Positions 13,501-24,290 of a stretch of DNA of 64,000 nt are shown piece after piece. The translations under genes were made by a program, and so were the position numbers. Under the pieces are notes generated by a model. It had not been told where the DNA came from and did no database searches. It saw nothing but the letters and a program-made list of their open reading frames with translations. This DNA is from Theocolax elegans (taxonomy: Eukaryota; Arthropoda; Insecta; Hymenoptera; Cerocephalidae): the NCBI GenBank assembly GCA_026168455.1, contig JANSJX010000037.1, positions 108,761 to 172,760 on the forward strand, in the 5' to 3' direction. Numbering within the stretch: the first letter of the stretch is position 1; the number at the start of each line of letters is the position of its first letter.

Positions 13501-13755
13501 GTTTAGCGCTTTTTCAGGAATGAATGATTATTTTCGGAATTTGTTAAGTAATCTAATTAACTAATTACTTTTGTGTCGCCATCTCCACTATGCTATCGTC
13601 ATCTGTATCCCTTTAGATAGTTTTATACAAAATTCCAAATCTCTATCATCACGCGTGTAAAAGTTATAGCCCTTTTGTCCGGAAAAAATTATAATTTTGG
13701 GACATTGTTAATTAATTTAATGAACTAATTACTTTTGTGTCGTAACCTCCACTAT
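13501..13755 (-). repeat. Inverted satellite monomers at array edge
   Basis: From about 13505 the monomer sequence appears as its reverse complement (TACTTTTGTGTCG…, CTATCGTCATCTGTATCCCT, CTCTATCATCACGCGTGTAA), about 1.5 units. The orientation flips within a few bases after GATGACGATAG. The array then ends at about 13755. Confidence 0.9.
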
Positions 13756-15152
13756 ATGTACAAGCTTATATCATCTGTTATTTTACACATTTAAAGATTA
13801 TTGATAAACGAAGGGTGTGCATTTGCTTGATTTTTTGTAGTTTCTTCTGTACATATTCAACAGTATTTTCAAGCTAAACTAGTCAATGTACAGGCTTAGA
13901 TCGTCTGTTATTTCGAGAAAGAGTTTCTTTGGTAATATAGCTGCCCGATGTTTGTTAGTTGCATAAAGTTATAATTGTACTTAATAAAGTGGTAATAAAT
14001 GTTTAAAAGGTTTGTATAAATATGCGGTTATGTCTTATTTACTATTTTATGCCATTTCTACGACGCAATTAAAAAAAAAGTTTTGGTTGAGAATCGCTGG
14101 AAAATCTATGTGGCTGCTGCTATCTGGCTGCTAAGTTCACTTTCATGTTGATAAATCTCCATTTAAACTCAGGCTTATACTATAAAAATAGTAAAATTAT
14201 AGATTTGGAATGTAAAATTTTGTATTTTTAGGACTCCTATTGACAAAGCAAAAACTTATTCGGTTTCAGTGCATACTTTTATTGAAAATATGACTAAATG
14301 AGAACACAAAGACCAAAAACCTTAATTGAGACTTACAAAAACTATTAAAACTATGAAATATAACTGAAAAGGCTAAAGTTAGTACGTAGATGGGAGCAGG
14401 GATTTGGGCTGTACACTCCGCGCGCAGTGGTTCTCAACCGATACTCAATGAAGCTATTAAATAGCATTAAAAAACCAAATCCAGTAATTGCTATTTTAAA
14501 AATAGGATAAGTCAACAGTACTAGAAGTGTAAATGGTCATGTCTCATTAATGAGAGCATTAGTTAATTAATTATTATTAATTAAGCCTTCAATAATCGCT
14601 GAATTTTGGGATTTTTTGGATATAATAATAAAAATAACGGAAAGTAAAGATGTACATTTGCTATAAATCTGTAAATATACTTCTTGGGATATAATAAAGC
14701 GTATTCATAACTTGTAATAAATGTACAGGCTTAGTTAATTAATTATTCTTAATTAAGCCCGCAAAAAATCTTGTTATCGGGATTTTTAAAATAAAATCGT
14801 AAAAATAATTGAAACTATAGACGTACATTTGCTGTAAATTGATAATCGCATTTCGCTCAAGTTGTGTTAAAAAATAGTATACGATACACGTGTGTGGTAT
14901 ATAGGCGATGTGTACATACGAGTAGCGTTTGTTGCCCGAACGAAACCATCTGTTCCGCATACTTGTATCGTAACGTAATATATTTTTACATCGCTTGTCA
15001 TGTTAATATTTTAAGTTTAAGTCTTATGAAAATTTTGTCTTAATAAATAAATTAATTATAAATATTTTACATAACATATACAATAATAAACATCAATAAT
15101 TATAAATGTATTTACAACTTTCAATTTGTTAATATCAATTTTATTTTTTCAG
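13756..15152. other. Intergenic DNA with short tandem duplications
   Basis: No gene recognised. A TGTACARGCTTAKATCRTCTG motif occurs at about 13756 and 13888, and a longer direct pair spans about 14552-14725 and 14726-14855, sharing AGTTAATTAATTATT, TTAATTAAGCC, a GGGATTTTT block and an ACGTACATTTGCT-like block. The end of this stretch is the presumed intron upstream of the JmjC exon: a pyrimidine-rich run ending in AG at 15151-15152. Confidence 0.5.
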
Positions 15153-16400
15153 TTCAATAAAGTGATTGATGAACCACTGGGAGTTGACTTCCGGAACTAC
15201 ATAAGTCAGCAAGAAGTATCTGAAGAATCTTTTCGAGAACTATCTTGTAAAAGAGTTTTCGTAAAAGAATCACGACAAGTGTCAAGTGACAAATTTGTAG
15301 ATTTGTTGGATAAGGAACAAAGTATTATAATTGATACTGAAAAATCTAAAATTGAATTATTAACAGACTTTTTTAAACACGTAAAAATTACCGGTACATC
15401 GGAATTGTATGCTAGAGATAGAGAGAGTGCTCCTGCAGAAATCACCTTGTATTTGAATAACATTTTTACGGAAATTTCTACTGATGATGTATTACCAGGA
15501 ATAAATAAGCCAATGTTCTATGTTGGTAGTCCGTTCAGTAGCACGGCTCTTCATGATGAAGATAGTAGCTTGTCCAGCATTAATATTCTTATATCTGGTG
15601 CACCGAAGCTTTGGCTAGCCGTTGACCACACCATGAGGAGCAAATTGGTCACATCATTTGCAAATTTTATAAATGTAGGAAAAAAACGAAAAGTTTGTCC
15701 TGTTGAATTACAACATAAATATTATATGATATCTTCTTTGCTATTAGACGAATGGGGTATAAATTATGTAATTTTTATTCAAAAGCCAGGAGACATGGTT
15801 TTTCTTCGTGGTGGCTCGTACCATTGCGTGGTGAATTTAGGTATTAATATTGCCGAAGCGATTAATTATGGTGGTGCCGAATGGAATAGCCAAATTGTTC
15901 ACAGCATGCCAGCGTGCACGTGCAAGGACAACGAGTCTAACGTAGAAAGAAGCAGAGTAAAGTTCTGCGTACAAGTTCCCGTTGCAAAGACCTGGCACCT
16001 GTGCGAGAAAGATAAATGTGACAAAAGATTCAAAACCAACGCTAATTTGCTGCAACATTTGAAAGATGATCACGATAACCAAATGCTTTTTGTCTGCAAC
16101 ATTTGCGATAAAGCATTTAATAAGCAATTTAATTTAAAACGGCATGCAGAAATTCATAGTGCTGAAGAAGGACTCATGACCTGCGAGCAATGTAATAAAA
16201 AAGTTCGAAACATGAAAAAACACATATTGACCCATTCTGAAATTTCTAAGCAGAAATGTCCAATTTGTGATTCAATAACTTGTAAAAAAATTTATCTAAA
16301 CATGTTGCACAATGTCGAGTACACTGCTCAATGTGCAGTAAAGAGTTCAAGCACAAACGTTACGTAACAAGGCATGAGAAAAAAGAGCATGGATTGTAAG
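15153..16400 (+). CDS. KDM4-type JmjC domain plus C2H2 zinc-finger protein, 3' exon with one frame break
   Basis: There is no in-frame ATG at the front. The open frame is preceded by a pyrimidine tract and AG at 15151-15152, so this is an internal or terminal exon; upstream exons are not found. The JmjC region keeps the Fe(II)/2-oxoglutarate residues of histone lysine demethylases: an H-x-E motif (codons at 15552 and 15558), a GAPK lysine 18 residues after that His, and a second His (codon at 15822) in PGD…YH…EAIN. Five C2H2-like fingers follow (about 16000-16390). The frame breaks in the A run 16284-16290: in the next frame the fourth finger is completed and a fifth is encoded, ending with TAA at 16400. 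The break may be sequence error. JmjC with C2H2 fingers implies DNA-targeted demethylation, which is inference. A JmjN domain is not visible. Confidence 0.8.
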
Positions 16401-16472
16401 GATGTGTTACTTAAACTATGTGAAGATATGTTTGTGCGATAACGTACGCATGTACGTATACAATTTAAAAAA

Positions 16473-16595
16473 TATGTACGTAAAGTATATGTATAGGTTT
16501 TATTTTATATAATTCAATTGATAATATATACGTAAAGTATATGTATAGGTTTTAATTTATATAATTGAATTAATAATATATACGTAAAGTATATG
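16473..16595 (+). repeat. Short tandem repeat, ~58-bp unit
   Basis: Two full copies and part of a third of a unit containing ACGTAAAGTATATGTATAGG and a TTTATATAATT stretch. It lies just downstream of the JmjC exon and could be in its 3' UTR. Confidence 0.8.
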
Positions 16596-19041
16596 CAACA
16601 ATTTTATTTGGGGAGGCGAAAAGTATATATGGCTGCGTCTCACAGAAAAGGGCGTTGGTGGAGCCCTTTTCATGCAAATATAAAAAATATTATATTTATT
16701 AAACAAAGAAGAAACCTTTGTAATTGTAAAAATTGCAATAGTTTTGTAGCACATGAATTTTCATTTTAATAATTAACATATAGAATTAATAATTTCCAGA
16801 TAAATTCTTAAATCATTTATTAAACATAAAAACATTTTTGATAAAGCCTAATTTCTTTTAAAGTCAAATTCGTTTAGACAATTGTCATAAATTATTATTG
16901 ACTGTAAAGTTTTATAAATTTTATACATTATTGCTAAAATTTTTTAATAATTTACGTTTTTATTAATCAAAACAAACTTCATGACATTTATTTAAATCGT
17001 TTAGATACATACTAAAAGCATCTGAAAAGCGGAAAATATTTTAGTGTACGAAATAGAAGCAAAATTTATAGCCTTTCAAATAGTCTTAGTAAATATCATG
17101 AAAAAAATAAAAAACAATTAAATCAAGACAAACAAATAAACACCAAAAACTATCAACACAGAATGGAATATCTTATATATCTTTGCATATGTGCGGCCCG
17201 TCGCCCATCGGCCGATCGAGATCAGCTGACATGGAGCTGTGTGTTGCGGTTGCATTAGCGATTTGAAGACGACATCGGAGGTCTGTGGAGTGCGGAGACG
17301 TCGGAGTTTTGCTGAAACTGTTGAGTTGTAGCCAGGTAAATCCTTAGTTGGTTCGTTATTGCTATTGGTGTCGATTAATAAAAAGATTGCACTTTCTTTC
17401 AGGTTGCAGTAGCCAGCTAATCGAGTTGGGCGCATCGACACGTACTCTCCGCTTGTCTATACGTTTCGCTGCCGAGTTCCTGGCTACTCGACGAGATGTT
17501 TACTAATGGCGTCTTAGTAAAATACAGCAGGTAATTATTATATAGCTGGAGAATTGATTAAATGTGATTATAATGTTAAAACAATGGTTAATGCATTGCT
17601 AATGTAACCTCTTATCTTGACCTGGATAGTTCCTATGCACAGTTACATTTGTGTAACGGTGTTTTCCTTCCTGCTCCTTTTGTAGAGGATAAAGATTTAA
17701 TTGTCTTGTTTTGCAGCATCCTGCAGCGCAATCCTATGTAAGGGCTATGAAACTGGTCAACGGATTACCGTTTAGATAGAGGTTGTTGACTTCCTCCAAG
17801 TATCTTGAGCGGCTTTTATGGCTGCTCTACGTTTTTAACTCTGCATCGATAGATTCTCTAACTGGGTCCGGATCTCCTATTTCGTGCATGCTAAATATCT
17901 TTGGGATTTGTTGATGCTTCTGAAGAAGAGTGTACAATATTAAAATGTTTGATATAGTCCATATCGGTGACAGTGAAGGTTGTGTACTAATCAAACACAA
18001 AAGGCGCAATATGCCTTAAAACAGTAAATTTAGGTTTTTATTTTTTTTCTTTAAATTGTAACGTATACCGAATTGATGGCCACTTCTAAACCATGAAGCG
18101 TTTAAAAGGTAAGAACTTAACCTTCTTAAAAAAGTTTTGTTCTTTGAGATTAGTCACGGCGTGGTTGCCTAAATGAAATTTTGAATGTTTTTAATATACG
18201 TCAAATCGAAAAGACTTGTCTAAAATTAACAATTTTGATTCAAAGGGCAGACTCTAAGAAATTTGCAAAAACTTTTAAATTCAATGTTGTATAAAAAAAT
18301 TTATAGAATATGAGATAAAATCCCTCATAAATAGCAGTTTTCTAAAAAATTAAAAATTTTAATTGTTCATCATGGAATAACTTTCATATAGATTGTTTTT
18401 ACGATCTATATTTATAAAATATTTACACTATAAGCTCATAATAATTTACAGTATAACTTTTGATAATGCAAATGCAAAAATGTTGAAATTTTATTAGAAA
18501 AAATTAATTATAACACGGGTCGAAAATCATTGAATGCACTCTACAAAATTTGGTTTTTTACATACCCTGTACAAAAAATGTCGTTTAATATTTTGTTTTG
18601 TACTCCAGGTATGATCCAGTAAATGACTCCATTCTTAATGTGGAAAGAAAAAATAATCACAGAGGGTCTGCACTGACGCTTGTTCTTTATCTGATACTCT
18701 ACATTACACTTGATTGTATCACCTGCTTTCCGATTATCTTTGTATTGCCGAAAGAAAATTTGCTCACTCGGCCAAGATCGAATCAAAGCATGCAGCAAAG
18801 ATGAATTTCATGAAGTTACTTTGTACAAACTGCAGCTGGGAATAACGTTTGGTTTGGAATTTATTTTGATCTACTTTTCTATACAAAAAAGGTATAAAGG
18901 GTATAAATTAATGATTGATTTCGGTAGTTTATTTAATAGCAAGTTTCAAAGTAATTACATTTTTCTAAGTGCAATGGTCGTAATATTTACAAAACATTTA
19001 TTTTGAAGAATAATTACAAGTGATTAAATAGATACACTAGA
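16596..19041. other. Intergenic DNA, no supported gene
   Basis: Mostly AT-rich. A GC-richer block at about 17185-17530 ends in CAG|GTAATTATT, which resembles a 5' exon and splice donor, and short ORFs on both strands cross it, but no domain is recognisable. A reverse-strand 85-aa ORF at 18541-18798 has unremarkable composition and no motif I know. I leave both uncalled as genes. Confidence 0.4.
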
Positions 19042-19195
19042 GGCCTGCGATGGCTCGGTCGGTTACGGCGCTGGACTCATAATCTGGAGGTCCCAGGTTC
19101 GATTCGCGGCCCCGGATGACTGACACAAGCTCCACTGGGGAAATGTATTTTTCAACAAGTGCTTTATTTACAAAGACGTTAGATAAAATAAAAAA
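19042..19195 (+). mobile_element. tRNA-derived SINE, internally deleted copy
   Basis: The head resembles a tRNA with an A box (TGGCTCGGTCGG, 19051-19062) and a B box (GGTTCGATTCG, 19096-19106). The body shares ACAAG…CCACTGG…TTTTCAACAAGTGCT with the SINE at 44314-44497. The end (GACGTTAGATAAAATAAAAA) matches the GACGTTAAA-A-rich tail of the other copies, with the middle missing. The anticodon-like CAT is incidental: there is no acceptor-stem complement, so this is not a tRNA gene. Confidence 0.75.
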
Positions 19196-19351
19196 AGACA
19201 CTAATTAATGATTTTTAATTAAAAATGCTGAAAAAATGATACATTTTTAAGAAAACGGTCAACGGATAAATGAAATGAAAACATTTCAAATCAAACGTAT
19301 TTAAAACTAGCCTTAACCATGCGCTCTTGCTTTTCTAAACAATATAATACA

Positions 19352-20629
19352 TGTAACGGTCACGCTGGGGATTAGGGCGTGGCGTCAAAGGCGAAATAAC
19401 AAGTAATTTATAAAAATAATATTAATTTATTATTAATATAAAATAAGTATATTGGGCACCAGCCGCGTACGATCGCGGCGAATTGCTCTTATCGTCAAGC
19501 TCGTCTGCGTACAAGCTGCTGCTACCTGCTGCACGAGGGGAGAGGAGGGGAGAAAAAGGGGGAAGCACACTTACGCGTTGGAGGAAATACGAATATCCAC
19601 TGCAAGGCGTACACCCACCTTATTAACGTGGAGATCGTCTCCTCGGATTTTGCTAGGTTCGGTAGGTTGCTCTCTCTCGTGCACACACACACACACTCGA
19701 AATCTATATATCATGGTTCGCCGGTGTAGCCTCGATGGCGTCCCGATGAGCTCTCGCGAGCTCGGGCTCGTTCGCAGCTTCGTTTCTCGGGCCCGACGTG
19801 CGCGCGCAGCTTCTCGCGTCGAGTCGCCCGTCAGCCGCCGTCGTCTCGCGCGCCTCGCTGTAGTGAGTGCTCGCGGCCATGTTATCAAGGCGGACGATAT
19901 TGCCGGGGCTGCTGCTTCCCACGGAAAGGACGGTGTTCCCGGTGATGCTATAAACCAGGTAAGCCTTTATGATCGTTCCATGATGTCAATTTATTGGCTG
20001 ATGAGTCCACTCTGTTACAGGTGCAGACGGGACGGTTGATCTTCGAGTCTTCTCTCTCACTCGCTCTCACGGTGGCCGCTCAGCTGGTGCGCGTCGGATC
20101 ATTTACTGCTGCTCTTCTTCGGTGCTGCGTTGCTGCGGGGATTCTGGCTGCTTCCTAGGTATATATCTATCTCCCGAGGGAGTGCTGCGTATTATATACT
20201 AATTATTAATTGAGAGTTATGGTAATGTTATGATTACCATAACCTCACTTCCAATCCTCTCCTAGCATGTAGTTGTCAGTTACTGTGTGCAACTACATGC
20301 TTCCTTGCCTCCTCCTAATTAGGATTATTATTCATTATTTAACTGTTTTACAGCTTCCTGAATGTCTTGTTGCTGCTCGTGCTGCTCCATCTGGCACCTT
20401 GGGCCATCGTAGGCTGCCTCATGGTCCTGGTGCGAAGCCTCCTGGAAGTTGTAACGCCTCTCTTGACATGCTGCTTCCATGTGCTACGTAGAGGGAACTG
20501 AGAGAAGTATTGGGGATTTGGGGAGCTTTGATTAGGCTAGGTAGGCTTAGAGATGTGAGGGTAGGTAGGCTAGTTTGTATTGGGACTCGCTCGCTTAATA
20601 TTATGACAGGTATTACATACCTTGTCACA
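19352..20629 (-). mobile_element. Solo LTR of the Gypsy element family
   Basis: Begins TGTAACGGTCACGCTGGGGA and ends TACCTTGTCACA as read on the plus strand, the same ends as the LTR at 54163-55442, with similar length (1278 vs 1280 bp). The flanks carry a 4-bp target duplication TACA on both sides. No internal element sequence is attached, so it arose by LTR-LTR recombination. It is visibly diverged from the copies near the window end and is therefore older. ORFs inside it are discussed with the LTR antisense reading frame. Confidence 0.9.
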
Positions 20630-21255
20630 TACATTATATCTAAACTTTCTATTTGGAATTTGACGCCGACTTCGAAAATATTATTTTAGTTTATACTTTC
20701 TTTATGTGCATTTTTTGGAACTGGGAATCTTTAGATACAGATACTCTTTAGATTATAATGTCCTAAATAATATATTCAAAATGCCAATAGTGTAAACATT
20801 TTCATCGTTTTTTTTGTAATTATTAATTAAATAAATTGCATGGTGCATGAGAAATATTTTATTTATGACTAGTATCTATTTAGCAATTATTAATATTTGT
20901 TAATCATTTTCTTTTCAGATAGAGCGAATTAAAATTTTTATGAATATTGTACTGATCAAATTTTCTATGTGCGTATGGCTGCTTATTTTAGATAATCATT
21001 AGATTTCAAGATGATGTCAAGTGATATTCTATGCTCGTCTTTACATCGATCTCACAACCACCAATTTAATCTATCATCAGTTCTTAGTTGGCTATCCTCG
21101 ATAAATAATGAGAGTGCAAACGAAGAGTTATGTCAGTTACCCATTGGCACTCGTCAAGTACCTTTAATAATTTTACTAATATTCAATAATTACAAATTAA
21201 TTATCAATAAATGATATAATTTCCATAATATGCAAAACATACCAATGTACCTGAT
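20630..21255. other. Intergenic DNA, nothing recognised
   Basis: AT-rich. A 67-aa plus-strand ORF at 21011-21214 has no motif and no splice context that I can support. Confidence 0.4.
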
Positions 21256-21635
21256 TGCAGCTATCGCGTAAAAAAATACGAAAATTAGCACGAGTATTAT
21301 TTGACTTTAGCTATTTTTTGAAAAGTATAGTGCACGTATAGTGCACGTATGTGAAATATAAATTAGTTTGCTCACATTAGATGTTTGTAATACATTCTGA
21401 TGTATAAAGCAAAGGAAGATTCTGTAAAAAAAGTTGTAATGTTTTTTCAAATTCCGTATTCACTTTTTTCTTATCTAATGAAGTGTACTTATAGTGCACC
21501 TAGAACTGCAAAATGTAAAAAAATATACATGAATGCAGTTATCGCGTAAAAAAATACGAAAATTAGCACGAGTATTATTTGTCTTTAGCTATTTTTTGAA
21601 AAGTACATTGCACGTATAGTGCACGTATGTGCAAT
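21256..21635 (+). repeat. ~278-bp tandem duplication hosting a foldback insertion
   Basis: Unit 1 (about 21256-21533) and unit 2 (21534-21635, continuing at 22699) share ATCGCGTAAAAAAATACGAA, ATTAGCACGAGTATTATTTG and the ATAGTGCACGTATGTG block. Unit 2 is interrupted by the element at 21636-22700, after which ATATAAATTAGTTTGCTCAC resumes. A third partial unit starts near 22765. Confidence 0.9.
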
Positions 21636-22700
21636 CCCGCGTAAAAATGTGAAAGTTTGTGCCAAACTTGGCCCAAGTTTATGTTTGTATAAATTTTGGC
21701 GCAACTTGGGCAATGAGACTTTCCCAAACTTGACGACTCACACATTTAAATGTGGGACAAGTTTGGAAAAGTATGGGATAAACTTACGCCAAACATTATA
21801 CAAAGTTATTATAAATTAAACTTATGTTGAGAGAAATATGGGGAAAGTTGTTGAAAGTGTGGCACAAGTGTAGGTTACATTTACCTACACTTTATAAAAT
21901 TTCTTTAGACATTTTAATAATTTAAAGTTTCTTGTAAAAAAAACGAATAATATTTATTTAATATCACCTTATTTATACCTGAAAAAAATTCATACATATG
22001 TTTTGCAAAAAGATCCAACGTCCAAGGTGAATTTCTTCAAGTTGTCGCATCACGACATTCCAAGTCGACGTTGAGGGTTAGACTGACAGACACATCGACG
22101 TTTAGCAAAATTTCTTAGTAACCGATAAACAAGAAGTCATTTGTTTGTTGGTTGCTAAGGAATTTTTGTAAAATTTGCTTGACCACGAGTGAACAAATGA
22201 CTTCTTGTTTATCGGTTACTAAGAAATTTTGCTAAACGTCGATGCGTCAGTCTAACCCTCAACGTCGACTTGGAATGTCGTGATGCGACGACTTGAAGAA
22301 ATTCACCTTGGACGTTGGATCTTTTTGCAAAACATATGTATGAATTTTTTTCAGATATAAATAAGGTGATATTAAATAAATATTAATTCGTTTTTTTTTT
22401 ACAAGAAACTTTAAATTATTAAAATGTCTAAAGAAATTTTATAAAGTGTAGGTAAATGTAACCTACACTTGTGCCACACTTTCAACAACTTTCCCCATAT
22501 TTCTCTCAACATAAGTTTAATTTATAATATCTTTGTATAATGTTTGGCGTAAGTTTATCCCATACTTTTCCAAACTTGTCCCACATTTAAATGTGTGAGT
22601 CGTCAAGTTTGGGAAAGTCTCATTGCCCAAGTTGCGCCAAAATTTATACAAACATAAACTTGGGCCAAGTTTGGCACAAACTTTCACATTTTTACGCGGG
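21636..22700. mobile_element. 1065-bp foldback element, ~510-bp arms, TSD AT
   Basis: The left arm (from CCCGCGTAAAAATGTGAAAG at 21636 to about 22146) is an almost perfect reverse complement of the right arm (about 22190-22700), around a ~45-bp spacer. Unit 1 of the surrounding duplication preserves the empty site (…GTATGTG-AATATAAATTAG…), so the target duplication is the dinucleotide AT. The arms contain repeated AACTTGGCCCAAGTTT / GCAACTTGGGCAA / TTTCCCAAACTTG motifs. The same arm reads open for ~60 codons in both copies, but only because the copies are identical. Ends resemble CCCACGT… of the 8530-9506 element. Confidence 0.9.
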
Positions 22701-23206
22701 ATATAAATTAGTTTGCTCACATTAGATGTTTGCAATACATTCTGATGTCTATATAATAATGTGTACGTATAGTGCACCTACAACTGCAATATGTACAAAA
22801 AAGTAGCTGAATGCAGTTAGCGTGCAAAAAAATATGAAATTCTGTTAATAAAGTTTCATTGAGTGTATAATTAAAACTAGTTTTATCTATAAATGATAAT
22901 AATTCTACTGTAGTATTATTAAAAAAACAATTGAAAATGTACAATGCACATTTAATATACGCGAGATAGATATCAAAAATCAATTTGTTTGATTTAAATT
23001 TTTAGCTTGCATAAATTATTGTAATGCTTTTATGGTAACAACGCCATCTGTGGACTAAAAATCGAGTATGTGTTAGTAATTAACACGGATGTCGCCACTG
23101 TTGTATTCCTTTAGGTTAATATTGTATAGGTAGTCGGTAAAACAGATAGCACGGACCTTCGCAAATTTTCTTCTTGGTACGGCATCCCCTTAACGGGGTG
23201 CAAAAG
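22701..23206. other. Intergenic DNA
   Basis: Contains the remainder of the 278-bp tandem unit to about 22750 and a third partial unit to about 22850, then unremarkable AT-rich sequence with no supported gene. Confidence 0.4.
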
Positions 23207-23299
23207 TCAAGTTTTATCCTCCCTACCTTACCAACCTCAAAAATCACATAAAATTAGTTAGACTTTTCGGGCTGGTAAGGTAGGGAGGATAAAACTTGG
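23207..23299. repeat. Hairpin: 27-bp inverted repeat
   Basis: Positions 23207-23233 (TCAAGTTTTATCCTCCCTAC then CTTACCA) pair with 23273-23299, with one mismatch and a ~39-nt loop. Short CCCCTTAA motifs flank the outside (about 23187 and 23314). It may be a very small MITE or a stem-loop RNA; nothing shows transcription. Confidence 0.8.
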
Positions 23300-23559
23300 C
23301 TTTGGTACCCCCTTAACCATTTAACGTTACATTTTCAGTTTTCAAGTACGATAAGTTCAAGTAAGTGCCAATTGTCAAAAAGAAAATGAAAATTGCTCAA
23401 AACTAGTACTTAACTATTTTCGGGTATGCTCTTTCAATTGGATCAAGCCAAACTTACAAAAAGCTTTAAAAAACCACTAAATTTTTAGATTTAAATAAAT
23501 AAACAAGATTTTATTGATAAATTTTTTTTTCAAACGTTATTTTTACCTTGAAGCACCTA

Positions 23560-24290
23560 TTGTTTTTGCGCAAAACCTATCAAAATCGTGCAATTGGACC
23601 TCAAGCTTAAAAATTATGAACATAAGAAGAATCATTTCAGAGTACCAAATTCAAAATGGCGTCCAAACTGCAATTTTTGTTGTATAAAATTTTTTCCTAA
23701 ATATATTGTCACTTGCATACTTGATGCTACGTCGTGTGGACGGTAGCTCGATGGTTAGAGCACGCGATTCGTACTCTGGGGTTCTGCGGTCGAATCCCGT
23801 CGTCCACCTTTTTATTTCCTCGCTTCTCTCCTTTTCATACGTAACAATATATAATTAGCAATTATAAAAAATTAAGATTCTGGTTATTTTGTCTAATTAT
23901 ATATATTTATGACGTTTTTAACTAAAAATGAGTAATTTTAGAATTCATAAAATCATTCGAAGAATCGGTGTCAATTTTTTTAGAATTTTTTCAGAGCTTT
24001 GAATTTTTGGATTTGGCCGATTTTTGAGAAAATTCAAAAAAATCTCCGCAAGTTTTGAAAAAATTCATACGTATTCTTTGAGTGATTGTAAACAAATTTT
24101 GTTGTATAAAATTTTTTCCTAAAGTTGATCAGATGTGAGTTAAGAAATAATGAAAATTTAACTTGATATTGCTCCATTTTAGACGCTATTTTGAATTTGA
24201 AATTATTCTTCGTATGTTCATAATTTTTAAGTTTGAGGTCCAATTGCACGATTTTGATAGTTTGCGCAAAAGCAATCGGTGGATTTTTTA
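23560..24290. repeat. Inverted repeat (palindromic pair) with a tRNA-like insertion
   Basis: Left arm (about 23560-23720; GCGCAAAACCTATCAAAATC, CAATTGGACCTCAAGCTTAA) is the complement of the right arm (about 24105-24275; TTAAGTTTGAGGTCCAATTG, GATTTTGATAGTTTGCGC). The tRNA-like sequence at 23738-23806 lies in the loop. Identity is moderate, so the pair is old. Confidence 0.75.
23738..23806 (+). tRNA. tRNA-like sequence (Thr CGT-like), probable pseudogene or SINE head
   Basis: Reads GGACGGTAGCTCGATGGTTA at the 5' side and …CGTCGTCCACC at the 3' side. The outer acceptor bases pair (GGACG with CGTCC), the D arm is good (GCTC/GAGC), and a CGT triplet sits where the anticodon should be. The anticodon stem pairs poorly and the T loop lacks one T (GGTCGAATCC), so a functional tRNA is doubtful. 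No SINE body or A-tail is evident directly downstream. Confidence 0.5.

Noticed and set aside
2435..13755. CRISPR-like array in the regularly spaced repeats
   Set aside because: The whole ~162-bp monomer is repeated with no unique spacers, and the sequence is clearly eukaryotic satellite.
19042..19120. Possible tRNA-Met gene (CAT in the anticodon position)
   Set aside because: No acceptor-stem pairing, and the sequence continues into a SINE body and A-rich tail.
19990..20025. CTGATGAGTCC in the solo LTR as a hammerhead core
   Set aside because: No GAAA strand follows in the right place, and the younger LTR copies read CTAATGAGTC.
19452..20039. 195-codon ORF in the solo LTR and the several ORFs on both strands of all LTR copies, as ordinary genes
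   Set aside because: The LTR core is GC-rich with open frames on both strands. Only the spliced antisense possibility was kept, at low confidence.
21619..22777. Shared ~60-codon peptide in two opposite ORFs as a duplicated gene
   Set aside because: The two ORFs are the two arms of one foldback element.
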